From assembly GCA_031216915.1 (NCBI GenBank), contig CM062293.1:147196285-147260284 (forward strand): a stretch of 64,000 nt of DNA, in the 5' to 3' direction. Under the pieces are notes generated by a model, which was not told the origin of the DNA, searched no databases, and saw only the letters and a list, made by a program, of their open reading frames with translations. Position 1 is the stretch's first letter. Each line of letters starts with the position of its first letter. This stretch comes from Pictodentalium vernedei. Its lineage: Eukaryota; Mollusca; Scaphopoda; Dentaliida; Dentaliidae. The position numbers were made by a program, and so were the translations under genes. Of the stretch, positions 22,619-33,754 are shown in pieces.

Positions 22619-23543
22619 AAACCCCCGTAACACTGTAGACAGGCCAGTCCATCGACATGCACAACATGATGACGTTCGAGACCGACCCCACTCCGGGAGA
22701 CCCTGAGTTACCACCCCTGCACAAGATTGGGATATCCGTGTCGTCCAACTCTGGAACCGGCAACAAATGGCAACAACGACAGCCAGGAACATCCCTAACC
22801 TGAGACGGATACATCCTCAAACAGTAATCAACCGGCTGAGAGAATACGGCTTACGTCCTCGAAGACCTGCAATTCATCCGATTTTGACGTTACGTCATCG
22901 TCGTGCTCGACTGCAGTGGTGTAGACAACATCTCAGGCATCCCTTACACTGGTGGCGACGTGTTTTATTCACAGATGAATGTCGTTTCCATCTTTCATCA
23001 TCAGATGGCCGCCAGAGAGTGTACAGACGTCGAAACGAACGCTACGCAGATCCATGTGTCGTGGAGCGAAACCGTTATGGGGGAGGGTCTCTCATGGTGT
23101 GGGGTGGCATCACTGCCCGTAACAGAATTGAGCTGGTCATTATTGATGGCAATCTCAATGCAGCCAGATATCGTGATGAAGTGCTTACACCTGTTGTTGT
23201 CCCATTTCTGCAACGTCACGGCCCCGGCGTCATCCTACAGCAGGACAACGCCCGACCCCATGCAGCTCGTGATGTTCAACAGTATCTGCAGCAACAACAA
23301 GTGGATGGTCTTCCCTGGCCCGCAAATTCGCCAGATATCTCACCCATTGAGCATGTATGGGACGAAATGAAACGTCAGCTATGCCGGCTTCCCCATGCAC
23401 CGTCAACGCTTGTGGAACTCCAAAGACAGCTTATCAGAACATGGAACAACATCCCACAACACTTCAATGCTAACTTGTTCGCTTCCATGAGGCGTAGATG
23501 CACAGCAGTAGTCGATGCAGACGGAGGTCATACCAGATATTGA
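22619..23543 (+). pseudogene. Tc1/mariner-superfamily transposase, DD34E, N-terminus lost
   Basis: The enzyme of this family cuts and reinserts a DNA transposon at TA. The open part (22767-23543, 258 codons from the first in-frame ATG) has the catalytic triad: D70 in FTDECRF, D160 in QQDNARPH and E195 in SPIEHVW, with 34 residues between the last two, so DD34E. GGGSLMVWGG lies between. In the same frame upstream, a segment of the DNA-binding region is readable (DVRDRPHSGRP), then a TGA at 22704-22706 where relatives have an Arg codon, fitting a CGA to TGA transition. The first helix-turn-helix is missing, so the usual ~340-residue protein is shortened. A host-active protein is unlikely. No flanking inverted repeats were identified. 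Confidence 0.9.
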
Positions 23544-24160
23544 GTGTGTGACTTTTGTGTTTGACCCTTAGTGTCTTTGACTCTCCATGGTACCAAGAGT
23601 ATTTGTCGTAGCGTAATGAAATTTCTCGTGTTGATCACAAATTGATTCATCTGTGATTGAATAAAATTTCCATGAATGAAAATGATATATATCTTTTTTT
23701 AGTGTTATTTTTTAGCATGCACACTTTCTTTTTTGGGAGAGTACAGTTTCTCGACATCTTACAAGATTTTTTCAGTTAACATGAATTTACTCTTTATACC
23801 ATGCTCACCTATGTTACTACCTGTGAAAAGCCTGTATGTTAAATTTTAGCCTTTAACCCCACTACCGGTGTAAAGCTTCTACTGTGGTTAAAACGTTTCC
23901 AATGGGAATTCCATTACAAAAATTTACACCTGTAGTAGGCACTACATCTTACTTGACCTTTGACATGACCCAATTTGCCGGCTTCAATACATTCACACTT
24001 CGTGAGTTTTCATTCAAACATATGATGTTTTGTGATACTATTTACTACGTGCAATGATTTATTAAGTTTAAAATACCTACAATTAAATATTTAAAATAAA
24101 ATTTAGGAATTGTTAATAATAATTTGACTGAAAAAGCAAGGTAAATTTAACTGACTTTGA
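23544..24160. other. Tc1 3' flank and spacer
   Basis: No gene recognised. The first ~150 bases (to aataaaatttcc near 23660) may be the transposon's 3' untranslated part. 23869-23936 has a small inverted pair (accggtgtaaa against tttacacctgt). Confidence 0.45.
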
Positions 24161-24168
24161 CAATATGT

Positions 24169-25723
24169 CAGACATGTTAACTCTCCCGGAATGCCCGGGA
24201 TTCTCCCGGAATTAGCTATCCCCTCCCGCCCTCCCGCCATGGAGTCAATTTGGACCAAAAATCTCCCGGAAAGTCGACATACCAGACAAAAACTGAATCC
24301 ACCAGCTTTTGTTTACAAATACAAAAGCATGTGCTCTACTCTCAATGGCAAGGTCATTAAGTTTGTGTGAAACGTCACCACTTACGTAAGAACTGGTGAC
24401 CAATTCTCATTTCTGTCAATGGCCGTATTGTGATTATTGCAACACGTTTGACAGGCGGATTAAATGAATTTGAGATGCAGGATAATTGCTGAAATTGATT
24501 ATATATTAAAGGCACACCTTTGCTTGTATACAGGTAGCAGTCAAATTGAAAAATAAATTCCATACGTATAAAATCTTGTCCAATCAAAAATGCGCAAAAA
24601 TACACACAAATTTATTGTGCATTTTGGATTTCACTTTCAGATAATTATAGCCAATTTTGGAGACAAATGGCTCAAACATATGAGTTGCCGTAATTTTCAA
24701 TATATTGGGAAAATTTTCTAATTCGCAATTTTCTAAAGCAGGCTGTGAAAAAAATTATGTTTTTGGTGAAAAAAATCTCTAAAAAGTTGGTAATTTACAG
24801 CACTTGGACGTTTTTTCATTCGTAGTGATAAATGGACAACAAAATATCCCCGAGATGTTTCGTCCTGGGCTGGCTGTGGCATAATTTTCACGTTTCACTG
24901 AAAAATGATCACCCCATTCCAAATCCCCTTCGTAAATGACCAACTACTTCCAGTGAGTAACCGGTGTGGTTAGGTGGGGTGCTGGGCTTTGGAAGATCGG
25001 GCAACAACCGGGCTCTGGGGTGTGCCTAAACACCACAGATCGTCACAGGTTACCGCAGGTCGCCGCAAGTACCCATAATTACCCAAATGGATCCAAAACT
25101 TTCAACACAGCACCATAACTGATATAGTGCTGAAAAGGTCGAAAATATCTCCAAACATTTTGTACATAAAACCACTGAAATATGGATGTCATTGGAACAA
25201 GCTCAGATATTGGCACATGACCACATCCATATTTCTGATTTCTGTTTTTCTCTATATTTCTATGGTTTGGCTTTTGAAAGGACAAATTGTTCAAATAAAA
25301 CACATTAGGGTGGAATGTTTAATGTATGTGTGTGTGAGGGGGGGGGGGGAGGGGGTAACATGGAAATTATTGATGTGCTGCCCACGTGCAAAAATCTCAC
25401 TGACAAGCATCCGAGTCTCACTGGGAGCTCATCAAAATCTCACTGACAGTCACCTCCAGAGGTTAACAGGTCTGGGTCACTCACCACCAGTTAGTAGAAC
25501 GTTGGCATATGTTCCTTTGATGTATTGTTGTTGGGCTGTTTCCTGTTATACCTGTGTGTGTGTGTGGGGGGGGGGGGGGTATTTGGTATTAATTTGTATT
25601 TAAAATTGATCGATCCACACATGGTTTCTACGAGCAAAAAAAAATCTCCCTGAAAATCATGTCATCTCCCTGAAAATTTTCTTCAATCTCCCTGAAAAAA
25701 ATTTTGGGAGGTTAACATGTCTG
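24169..25723. mobile_element. hAT-type non-autonomous element (1555 bp) with 8-bp TSD
   Basis: The exact 8-bp repeat caatatgt at 24161-24168 and 25724-25731 flanks inverted ends CAGACATGTTAACTC and GGGAGGTTAACATGTCTG. Sub-terminal clusters are cccggaatgcccggg on the left and several tctccctgaaaa on the right, as in the copy at 14754. Near 25455 a second, inner copy of the right-hand end (gaggttaacaggtctg) suggests a nested or duplicated end. Its open frames show no hAT dimerisation or DDE signature. Two G-rich runs (25338-25352, 25566-25580) lie inside. Confidence 0.9.
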
Positions 25724-25921
25724 CAATATGTCCAAGTGTCAATCAAGCATTCACATGCAGCCGGAAGTGCTGCCCACCGACGCAGATGTAAACAAAACAA
25801 ACCCGTGTGTTCCCTCATCTCTTTTTTACTCCATTTTAAGTGACAAAGTTGATTATTTATTAAGAGCATGGTATAAATAAAACAAACAGGTTTAAACCAC
25901 AGATTTAAACCACTTGTAGAA

Positions 25922-25968
25922 AAAGGGTTTTAACCACTTGGCAGAGCCTTGTGGTTAAAACCCTTATC
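25922..25968. repeat. Hairpin
   Basis: The arm aagggttttaaccac pairs with gtggttaaaaccctt across about 17 bases. Confidence 0.6.
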
Positions 25969-26036
25969 CTAATCATGGTTTAACTCTGATTACTGACCCT
26001 AGTACCTATTTATTCTGTATATAATCAATATGCATT

Positions 26037-26800
26037 TAAACCTTTACCCAATGCAGACAGTATCAACATTTATCAGAAATAACTGATAAGGCCTAAAAAT
26101 GTTAAAAATCTGCTTCTCAGGCCCTCGTGCATGGTCCTTTTGGTTGCCACATGCTTTCTTTTTATAACCAATGCAAACTGGTTATTAACTAAATGGGTTT
26201 TGTCAGCTATTTTACCCAAGTTAATAAAATTGATAAATTTGTCCCTTGAGTGCAACAAGGCTTTGCAATGCTTTAGCATTGCAAAGCCTTCCTGCACTCA
26301 AGGGACGAAATACACCACCACCATGTTATTCTATAGATTATGAGGCCTAAAACATAAAACAAATCAAGAACATGAACTTTTGATGGCAAAGAAATAATTA
26401 CAAAAATAAAAAATGAAATAAAAAAACCCAGCCCACATGCAATTTTTTTGGCCTGAGAAACAAATCTACTTTGTGGAGCCTCATTTTCATTTTTTTGTTT
26501 CAAAAGCATACTTTATGGCCACGCATTTCAACAAGCTTGTTCCAATCTTTCGAATTTGTTATTCAAAATTTGTTCTACTGTATATTAAGAATTATATTTT
26601 TAAAATTCTGATGAAAACCATGACATGTGATCCACTCATTGGAATGAGCTCGATGAGCTTGTTCCAATGGGGGGGGGGGGGGGGGGGGTCACATGGTATG
26701 GTTTGGTTGACATTTTTTTTTTTAACAGCTCAATTTGTATATTATGTGGTCAGATTTCAGTAATTTGTTATGTGAAGGTATTAACAGGTCGAATTTGTAC
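26037..26800. mobile_element. Worn CCCTTTACC-type elements with a nested AGGCC element
   Basis: Left remnant aacctttacccaatgcag at 26037 and right-hand inner words (tttttgtttcaaaagcata, then gcatttcaacaagcttgttcc) lie either side of an AGGCC element at 26089-26481 in reverse orientation (ggcctaaaaatg on the left, tctactttgtggagcct on the right, hairpin at 26250-26305). A second palindrome at 26634-26700 (ctcattggaatgagctcgat and its inverse, then a run of ~19 G) belongs to the cacatgatatgg subtype also at 51916 and 63295. Confidence 0.6.
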
Positions 26801-26866
26801 TGACGGTATGTTAAATGGTTTTGTGTCTAGAATTTATATTCAATTTTAACAGGGCTATTCAAATAA

Positions 26867-27110
26867 CCCTTTACCTAACATGAAAAGCAGACGACACTTG
26901 CAAACAAAATTCTTGAATAACTCATTTTTTTCATTTTTTGTCTCAAAAACATAGGTTATGACCCCTCATTGGAACGAGCTCAGCGAGCTGGTTCCAAAGA
27001 GGGGTCATAACCTATGATTTTGAGACAAAAAATGAAAAAAATAATGAAAATTAATTGGCGATTTTTGTGAATAGTGCTGGCCGGTTTTGGTCGTAACGTT
27101 GGGTAAAGGG
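26867..27110. mobile_element. TTAA fold-back element, CCCTTTACC family (244 bp)
   Basis: It starts CCCTTTACCTAACATG and ends CGTTGGGTAAAGGG, followed by TTAA (27111-27114); the left flank is ATAA. The centre is ataggttatgacccctcatt plus its inverse. Arm sequences include gcagacgacacttgcaaac and ggccggttttggtcg, shared with 10138 and 42549. Confidence 0.85.
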
Positions 27111-27114
27111 TTAA

Positions 27115-28034
27115 AAGACATACAATTAAGTGGAATCTACTGTGAACTAATTCCAACACTACTGTATTTATGTATCTTGCTAATTCAGTACATCCAAAAC
27201 ATAAGATCCCTCTCTAGGTTATTGATCTCAGAATCTCTTCAGTCCAGTTCACAGATTTTAAGCTGACTTACAAATAAGAAGCTACAAGAAGTCAATATAT
27301 GGTCATAATAACAAAAGCAATTTGTTTCAATAAGATCATGTTTCTTGGATTATGCCCCTTTGAACTTATTGATCCAGCAAAATCATTTGGAGCAGTCATG
27401 TATATGCAGAGTATTCTAGGTTCTATTTCAATTAATATATCCTTAATTAATTTAGGAAAAAAAAGTATGCAGAAAGTGATTTCCAGTTTCATAACATATT
27501 GGGTGGAAATAAATGAACAGGAACAGAAACCAATACTCCATATTAAAGATGTGATGATAAAGCTACACTTCAAGACAAACATACAAAAAATCAGCAGAAA
27601 TGTTTGGAAAACAGAAAAAAGACCAAGAAGAAAAGCACAGCATTGAGAAGCAAATCCCTTGTACCCATAATGTGCATGGCATATGCAAAAGTGTAATCAA
27701 CAACTACGATTAACTGAGTTCTAATAATTACTGTTCAAAGCAGTGTTCAAAGTATCACATAAGCATTTAAATTTTCAGTAAATTTGAAAAACAAAAGGGG
27801 AAAACTCTCTCCACTTTTGATAAAACACTGTGATTTTCAATGTTGATCCACACAATGTTAAAAAAAAAGAAAATTTATGAAAATCTGATGATTACTTTTT
27901 AAGTTATCATATGGATATTAAAAATTCAAGAGTAAAACAGAATAATAAAAGGGCGATAACTCCCTCAATTTTTGAGAAATCACCATTGAATTCACACTGG
28001 TGGGAGACAAGGTCAATATAAAGTAGTACAGCAA
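27115..28034. other. No recognised gene; open frame 27299-27646
   Basis: A 115-codon plus-strand frame has no domain I recognise and an equally open antisense frame. The remainder is AT-rich. Confidence 0.4.
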
Positions 28035-28405
28035 AATTTATTTATTTATTGGTGTTTATGGTCACATACTTATGCACACAATGGCTAATCGCAACTGTGA
28101 CAGTTATACGGATGTAGAAAGCCAGAGTACCTGGAGAGAACCACCGAGCAATGATGAGCAACTGTCAGTTCCTCAACTTTCTAACTCTGTTCAAGCTCTG
28201 CTCAAGTAGGGTTACAGCGGTTGAAGACATGTGCACCATTGACGTGCAGTATGCCTTAGTACATGGCATCATCGTGCCCCCATGTAGGCAACCGGAATAA
28301 AGTGCCTTGCCCAATGACACAACATAGGTCATCCCGGACGGGCATCAAGCTCGGGACCTCTAGCACAGAAGTCCAACAGACTACCACTGAACCACCGTGC
28401 TCCCA
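28035..28405 (-). mobile_element. tRNA-derived SINE with complete tRNA-like head
   Basis: Read on the minus strand from 28405: GGAGCACGGTGGTTCAGTGG carries the A box, followed by a B-box region around GAGCTTGATGCCC, so the head is tRNA-derived and would be a pol III internal promoter. The body has gtgccttgcccaatgacac (complement view) and caagtagggttacagcgg; the tail is (taaa)n-like at 28035-28050. A short target duplication agcaaaatt is visible either side. It is one of the two fullest copies. Confidence 0.9.
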
Positions 28406-28536
28406 AAGCAAAATTAATTGAAATCTGATTACTTTTAAATTTAGAAATTCAACAAACATTTTCAACAAATAAATGGAAATAACTCTTAGTTTTCATCGAA
28501 TAAAAGTAGCGGTCAAACTTGTCCAAGATATTGTTA

Positions 28537-28670
28537 ACCCTTTACCTAACATGAAAGACAGGATAACTCGAGCAAACAAAATTCTTGAATACCTATTTTT
28601 TTTCATTTTTGGCATCAAAACATAACTTATGACATCTCATTGGAACGCGCTCAATTTTTTTTTCAAAATA
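28537..28670. mobile_element. Left half of a CCCTTTACC fold-back element
   Basis: gttaaCCCTTTACCTAACATG, then gcaaacaaaattcttgaata and tcattggaacgcgctc, after which the right half is absent. Confidence 0.65.
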
Positions 28671-29167
28671 ATTCATCGGACAAGAAAGTCTTATGTTCCC
28701 CCAAGATAAATACAGCAGATTGAGAAACAATGAAAATCATTTTCTAAATAATGCAAAAATACAAATGCTTTTCAGAACTACTTTTCCGAAAATTTTAATG
28801 TTATTTCTTTACCAAGTAATTTGAAAAAACCCACATGACAGCAATTCAGCATTTCTTTATTTAATTCTGTTTTTGAGATTGCAGTTTAAGACTCTTTTCT
28901 TAAGGTAAATATCAACCTTGTTCCAACGAAGTACTGTAAACTACCCATGAAAACACAAGAGGTGTGATTGTACCAAAAAGACTAACCCCTTCCACCCCCT
29001 GAATATTCCACAATTGGCTCACAACAGCTTGCAGAATCAAGGTATGAGTGAACTGTGTCTAACAATCAATTGACTGAAAAATAGAGAATATACAGGGAGA
29101 AAATTATGTAGGTTTCAAAAACACTCTTACGGCCAAAGGACAATAACTTTGCCTGAATGAGTCTGAC
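28671..29167. other. No gene recognised
   Basis: AT-rich, short frames only. Confidence 0.4.
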
Positions 29168-29280
29168 CAGACATGTTAACACTCCCAGAATGCCCAGGAA
29201 ATTCCTGGGAATTCAACGTTGTTCCCGGCGTCCCAGAAAAAGATCTCCTGAAAGGCCCAGAAAATATCAGTTCAAACAAT
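29168..29280. mobile_element. Left end of a CAGACATG hAT-type element, truncated
   Basis: CAGACATGTTAACACTCCC, then agaatgcccaggaaa, matches the left end at 14754 and 24169. No right end was found downstream. Confidence 0.7.
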
Positions 29281-29519
29281 GGCTGTTTTGAAATTATCTG
29301 AGGGTCGATTTGCGATCAGTTTCAAAAGTTTTATGGTCTTGGCATTACCTTGTTCAAGAATTATTAAAATGATCGTAAAATTCGTTATTAAAAGCAAAAA
29401 AAGATGTTTGTACCTTTTTAAAGAGTTTAAAATTCATCTCAATCAGTTGTTTTCATTGTGGTGACCCAGTTTCATACACCTGCCTGACAGATCTCAAAAT
29501 AGCAGATACACATGTTCCC

Positions 29520-29690
29520 ATGCTGGCTAAGCCTTTACCCAACAAATCAGAAGATGACGCTTGAAAATGTCTTGTAAAAGCAAAGTTTTTTTTTTGTCTC
29601 AAAAAACACTTCTTATGTCCTTAATTGGAAATGAGCTCAACAAGCTCGCAAAACTGACAGGGTCATAAACTATCTTTTTGAGACCATAAA
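29520..29690. mobile_element. Worn CCCTTTACC-type fold-back element
   Basis: gcctttacccaacaaatcag, tttgtctcaaaaaacactt and gggtcataaactatcttttt keep the order of the family's arms. The right end is missing. Confidence 0.55.
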
Positions 29691-31410
29691 ATGAAGAGGA
29701 GGCTCTGAAAAGCCTGTAATCGCTCACCTGGCAGAACTACATATAAAAATGCGATTTCCCCTAGGGTTTTCATGGTAACTATGAGCCACAATTGCTGCCA
29801 TGTTTGCAACATGATCAACATTACATGCGGATTATTGGTAGAGGGTGTCCGAGTCATGAATCATGTGAAGTTTCAAAACATTTGGCATTGCAGTTTCAGA
29901 GAAGATTTTTCAAAATCAGCCAATCAGAATCAAAGAATGCCTTTGGCAGCCATGTTTTTCATCCAACAGGAACAAAATGAGGAACAGTTGTAGAGAACCT
30001 CTCGTAGACCATTCCAGCCAAGTTTGGTTCACACTGATTCAGTAGTTCCATAGAAGAAGATAAAAATGTGATTTCCCATAGTTTGTATGGTAACTATAAG
30101 CCACAATTGCAGACATGTTTGCAACCCATCAACATTAAATGAATAAGGCGACCATTTTTATTCTAATATTAAATGGGGATCATTGGTAGAGGGTGCCCCA
30201 GTCATCAATCATGTGAAGTTTCAAAACATTTGGCCTTGTGGTTTCAGGGGGAGAAGATTTTTCAAAATCCACCAATCAGAATCAATGAATGCCTCTGGTG
30301 GCCATGTTTTTCCATCTGCCGGGAACAAAATGACAATCATTTGTAGAGAACCTTCCACAGACCATTCTTGCCAAGTTTGGTTCACATCTGCGCAGTAGTT
30401 CCAAAGAAGATGAAAATGTGATATCCCATAGGGTTTCTATAGTAACTATAAGCCACAATTATGACCACGTTTGCAACCCGATCAACATTAAATGAGGAAC
30501 GTTGATAAAGGGTATTCCCATCATCAAGCATGTGAAGTTTCAAAGCATTTTGCCTTGTAGTTTCAGAGGAGAAAACTTTTGAAAATCCATGAATCAGAAT
30601 CAAAGATAGCCTCTAGTGGCCATGTTTTTCAACTGACGGAAACAAAATGAGGACTGTTTGAAGAGGACCTCCTATAGACCATTCCTGTCAAGTTTGGTTC
30701 AAATTGGCTCAGTAGTTCCAGAGAAGAAAATGACAATGAGATTTCCTATACGGTTTCTATAGCAGCTATAAGCCACAATTGTGGCCATGTTTGCAACCCG
30801 ATGAATATTAAATGAGGATTTTTGGTAGATGGTGTCCCAAGCATCATTCATGTGAAGTTTCAAAACATTTGGCCTTGCAGTTTCCGATAAGATTTTGGAA
30901 AATCCATCAACCAGAATCAAAGAAAGCCTCTGGCAGCCATGTTTTTCAACTGATGGGAACAAAATGAGGATCGTTTGTAGGGGATCTCCCATAGACCATT
31001 CCTGCCAAGTTTTGTTCACATCGGCTCAGTAGTTCCAGAGAAGAAGATGAAAATGTAAAAAGTTTACGGAAGACGGACAACGACGGACACCAAGTGAAAT
31101 TTTTTTATTGAAGATGGCATCCATGATGGTCACTATCCCAGCAGAATAGTAAATTATCTTTCAGAATGACAGCAAATGACGCAGGTGCATTATCTAAATG
31201 TTTGTAAAGGATATTGATGGTCCACCTCCAAGATGGCTGCCAATATCTCAGCCAAAAATCGCAAAATTTCAATTTTCTTTTTTTTTTCTACAAAAATCCA
31301 CTCGAAGTGAAACTCATGCCCATTGAGTGACTAATGTGACCACTATTACCGAAAAGAAAGAAATTTATGATGAAATGGAAAAGCAAAGGTGAGCACCTGG
31401 CCTTTTATGC
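29690..31410. repeat. Tandem-repeat element, ~320-bp units, four copies
   Basis: It begins ctgtaatcgctcacctgg and ends near aaaggtgagcacctgg, inverted words. The anchor agccacaatt falls at 29783, 30099, 30451 and 30771 (316, 352 and 320 bp apart); the second unit has about 35 extra bases. Each unit carries gtgaagtttcaaaacatttg, ggcagccatgttttt-type and caagtttggttcac words. It closes with gaagacggacaacgacgg at 31070. Plus-strand frames are repeat by-products. Confidence 0.8.
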
Positions 31411-31479
31411 TTGATATTCAAGCAGTCTACCCAACATCCAAACTATCTGCGTCATCCTCAAATATAACCTTCTCGCAAC

Positions 31480-32732
31480 TGTTGAATCCTTCCAGTCTAC
31501 AATCACAAAAACTTGTCACACATTTCCAGTTGTTCTTGCAATAAGAAAATTATATTGGTGCTGCATTGTAATCTGCTTGTTAACTTACAACCACATCGCT
31601 CAAATTTGTGAAAGCAATCTGGGACTGCTTCCAGGTCTGTCATAATTGGAACAAGTTCAGTTCCATCCAATTTCCAACCCTAGTTCTTAAGATCATGTTT
31701 CAGTGTGTTCGAAGAGACAACTTACAAATACACCCTCCGGTGGTTTCACAACTGCTCCAGGCAAGTATGAAAGGAATGTGTGTTTGCTTCACCTTCCCAG
31801 AATGCGACATCAGCTCTCTGATACTCCATATGGAGTACCTAGCTACTAACTGCAGATAAAGTTGGCCATGTCTTCACTCAAGTGATACATCAACAGAACA
31901 ACAATATTGGTATCATCCACAATGACTCTAACCTCACGTCCATTGGATGCATGTTCGATTGTACATATAACTATCATTGTGTCCACATCACCTGCACTTC
32001 TGCAAATGGTATGACCCAAGCAAGCAACCCAACAAATCAATGAACTGCAACTTGTTTCTCAAATTTGATAAAAATATTTGCTGGTTATTGTGTGCCTGGG
32101 TATGGTCCCTGCTTTGGCTGTCCGAACATGGTTTCCCCAATCCTTCTACTGTGTTCATGGTCTTTGATGGAAGACCTCGTGCCACATCCATCAAAAAACT
32201 ATACAAGTGCTCCCATACTTGTTTTGTACATAGGATTCTGCTATATCTATGTTAGTGGACTTCTTTGCCACTTCACATGATGGAGAAGGGTGGTACTATC
32301 CAGCAATATTGTTGATAATTTAGGGGCTTCACGTTTTCAATAGAATCTGCGAGGGACTGTGTTGTGTTTTTGTTGGTTTCCTGAGAAAATTATCTTTGAA
32401 AAACGAAGTTAGCACTGGTGTGAATTCTAATTTGAAACAGCTGACTCTTCCTTTCTTTGTGCTATCGCTATTAGATGGGAAAATAGAATGGTTGGGGCCA
32501 TATGAACTTTCTGGTTGTCAGTCTTAATGGCGGGTTACAATCTCTCCAGCAATTTCACCTCAGCACTCCTCTTAATGGAAGCGACAGAAACAGTCTTAGT
32601 ATTCAGATCTTTGATGATCTTCGAACAGATCATTTCAGTCTCGTTGCATTTTACCTCATAGCTAGCAGTCAAACCCGGTGACAGAGAACGTAGCCAATCC
32701 TTGTTGGGATGAAAAGGCTCATGTTCGTCAGA
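31480..32732 (-). pseudogene. Decayed member of a multicopy invertebrate family with PIN/FEN-like motifs
   Basis: Read on the minus strand, pieces in several frames give one collinear protein: DWLRSLSPGLTASYEVKC and IKRSAEVKLL (32700-32540); VHMAPTILFSHLIAIAQR; LSTILLDSTTLLHHVKWQR (near 32310-32260); FDGCGTRSSIKDHEHSRR (32190-32125); FLSNLRNKLQFIDLLG; DVDTMIV; DDTNIVVLLMYH (near 31900); and IPFILAWSSCETT (near 31770). From memory this order matches a large uncharacterised family in molluscs and other invertebrates with FDGY..PSTKDHEH, GDADTMIV, DDTDLLVLL and GCDTTS motifs, reminiscent of PIN/FEN nucleases. Several stops and frameshifts make it non-functional. Nuclease activity is only inferred; whether the family is transposon-borne I do not know. 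Confidence 0.7.
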
Positions 32733-32792
32733 CCATGTTTGTTCCAATGAGGGGTCATAACCTATGTTCTTGAGATGAAAAATGAATAATGA
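32733..32792. mobile_element. Fragment of a CCCTTTACC fold-back element
   Basis: The words ttccaatgaggggtcataac and cctatgttcttgagatgaaa are the centre and right arm of the family, abutting the decayed gene fragment. Confidence 0.6.
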
Positions 32793-32797
32793 AAGTG

Positions 32798-33010
32798 TCA
32801 ATGACACTGTAGCTCAACTTGTGTAAGACATGTACATGTATAGTATGTGACACTGCAATGACAAAGATCTAGGTAATGACCTGATAACAATGGTACATAT
32901 AAAGTATTGTAACGGTCTGTACATAAATACTGACCGTAGCCTGTAACAAATGTTTAGGTAAAGTATTGTAAAGGTGGGTGACAGTTAGATGCTAAACTAG
33001 AAAATAAATC
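32798..33010. repeat. Direct repeat, copy 1 (~215 bp)
   Basis: It begins gtgtcaatgacactgtagct, contains aaagtattgtaacggtctgt, and ends gctaaactagaaaa. It recurs at 33539-33754, about 740 bp downstream, at high similarity. Confidence 0.85.
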
Positions 33011-33538
33011 TTCATGGGGTTAATGTTACAATGGGGATCCATGTACGGCACACCATAAGCCAAATGTTAGCAACTGTTTTGGCCTGTTTGATTCAAATCC
33101 TTTTAAGGTTGATTCATACTACCGGGTAATTAATAAATATTTGTCCAGTCCTTCTTAAAATATAGGTATTTGAATTTTTTATCTTTAGGTCATAGGGTTC
33201 GCACGGGTGAGGAGGTTTTATTTTTCTCATTGTAAATAGAAAATCGGGTTGTGCTAATTAATGTTTACCATCCCCAAACAACAACAAATATTAACACAGG
33301 AACTTGGCTTCAACACATTTGAATATACACATCCTAGGGATGCCGAATTCAAGAAACATTATTTTACTGGTGTTTTTGGAAAAGATGTTTAATTATCTCC
33401 CTTTTTGAGTTCCCGAGTGGGTCTGACTGAACCCAAAAATATTTGTTCTCATAGTACAGTGATAACAAAGGCACCCAATAAATTTATAGCAAACATCACT
33501 GACATAAAAAATCTTCTTTACAGGTTCTGTACAAATGA

Positions 33539-33754
33539 AAGTGTCAATGACACTGTAGCTCAACTTGTCAAGACATGTACATGTATAGTATGTAACACAG
33601 CAATGACAAACATCTAGGTAATGACCTGATAACAAAGGTACATATAAAGTATTGTAACGGTCTGTACATAAATACTGGCCGTAGCCTGTAACAAATGTAT
33701 AGGTAAAGTATTGTAAAGGTGGGTGACAGTCAGATGCTAAACTAGAAAAGAAAT
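33539..33754. repeat. Direct repeat, copy 2 (~215 bp)
   Basis: Second copy of the 32798 unit. It is flanked on both sides by gagtgggtctgactgaaccc (33416 and 33768), so the array also carries a duplicated junction to the ~330-bp satellite. Confidence 0.85.

Noticed and set aside
22440-23700. Terminal inverted repeats for the Tc1 element
   Set aside because: Only A/T-rich near matches (aaatgagatagagat against gatatatatcattt) were seen; too weak to define the ends.
28256-28468. Possible functional tRNA gene at the SINE head
   Set aside because: A and B boxes are visible but the acceptor stem and anticodon arm do not form a proper tRNA and it is fused to the SINE body.
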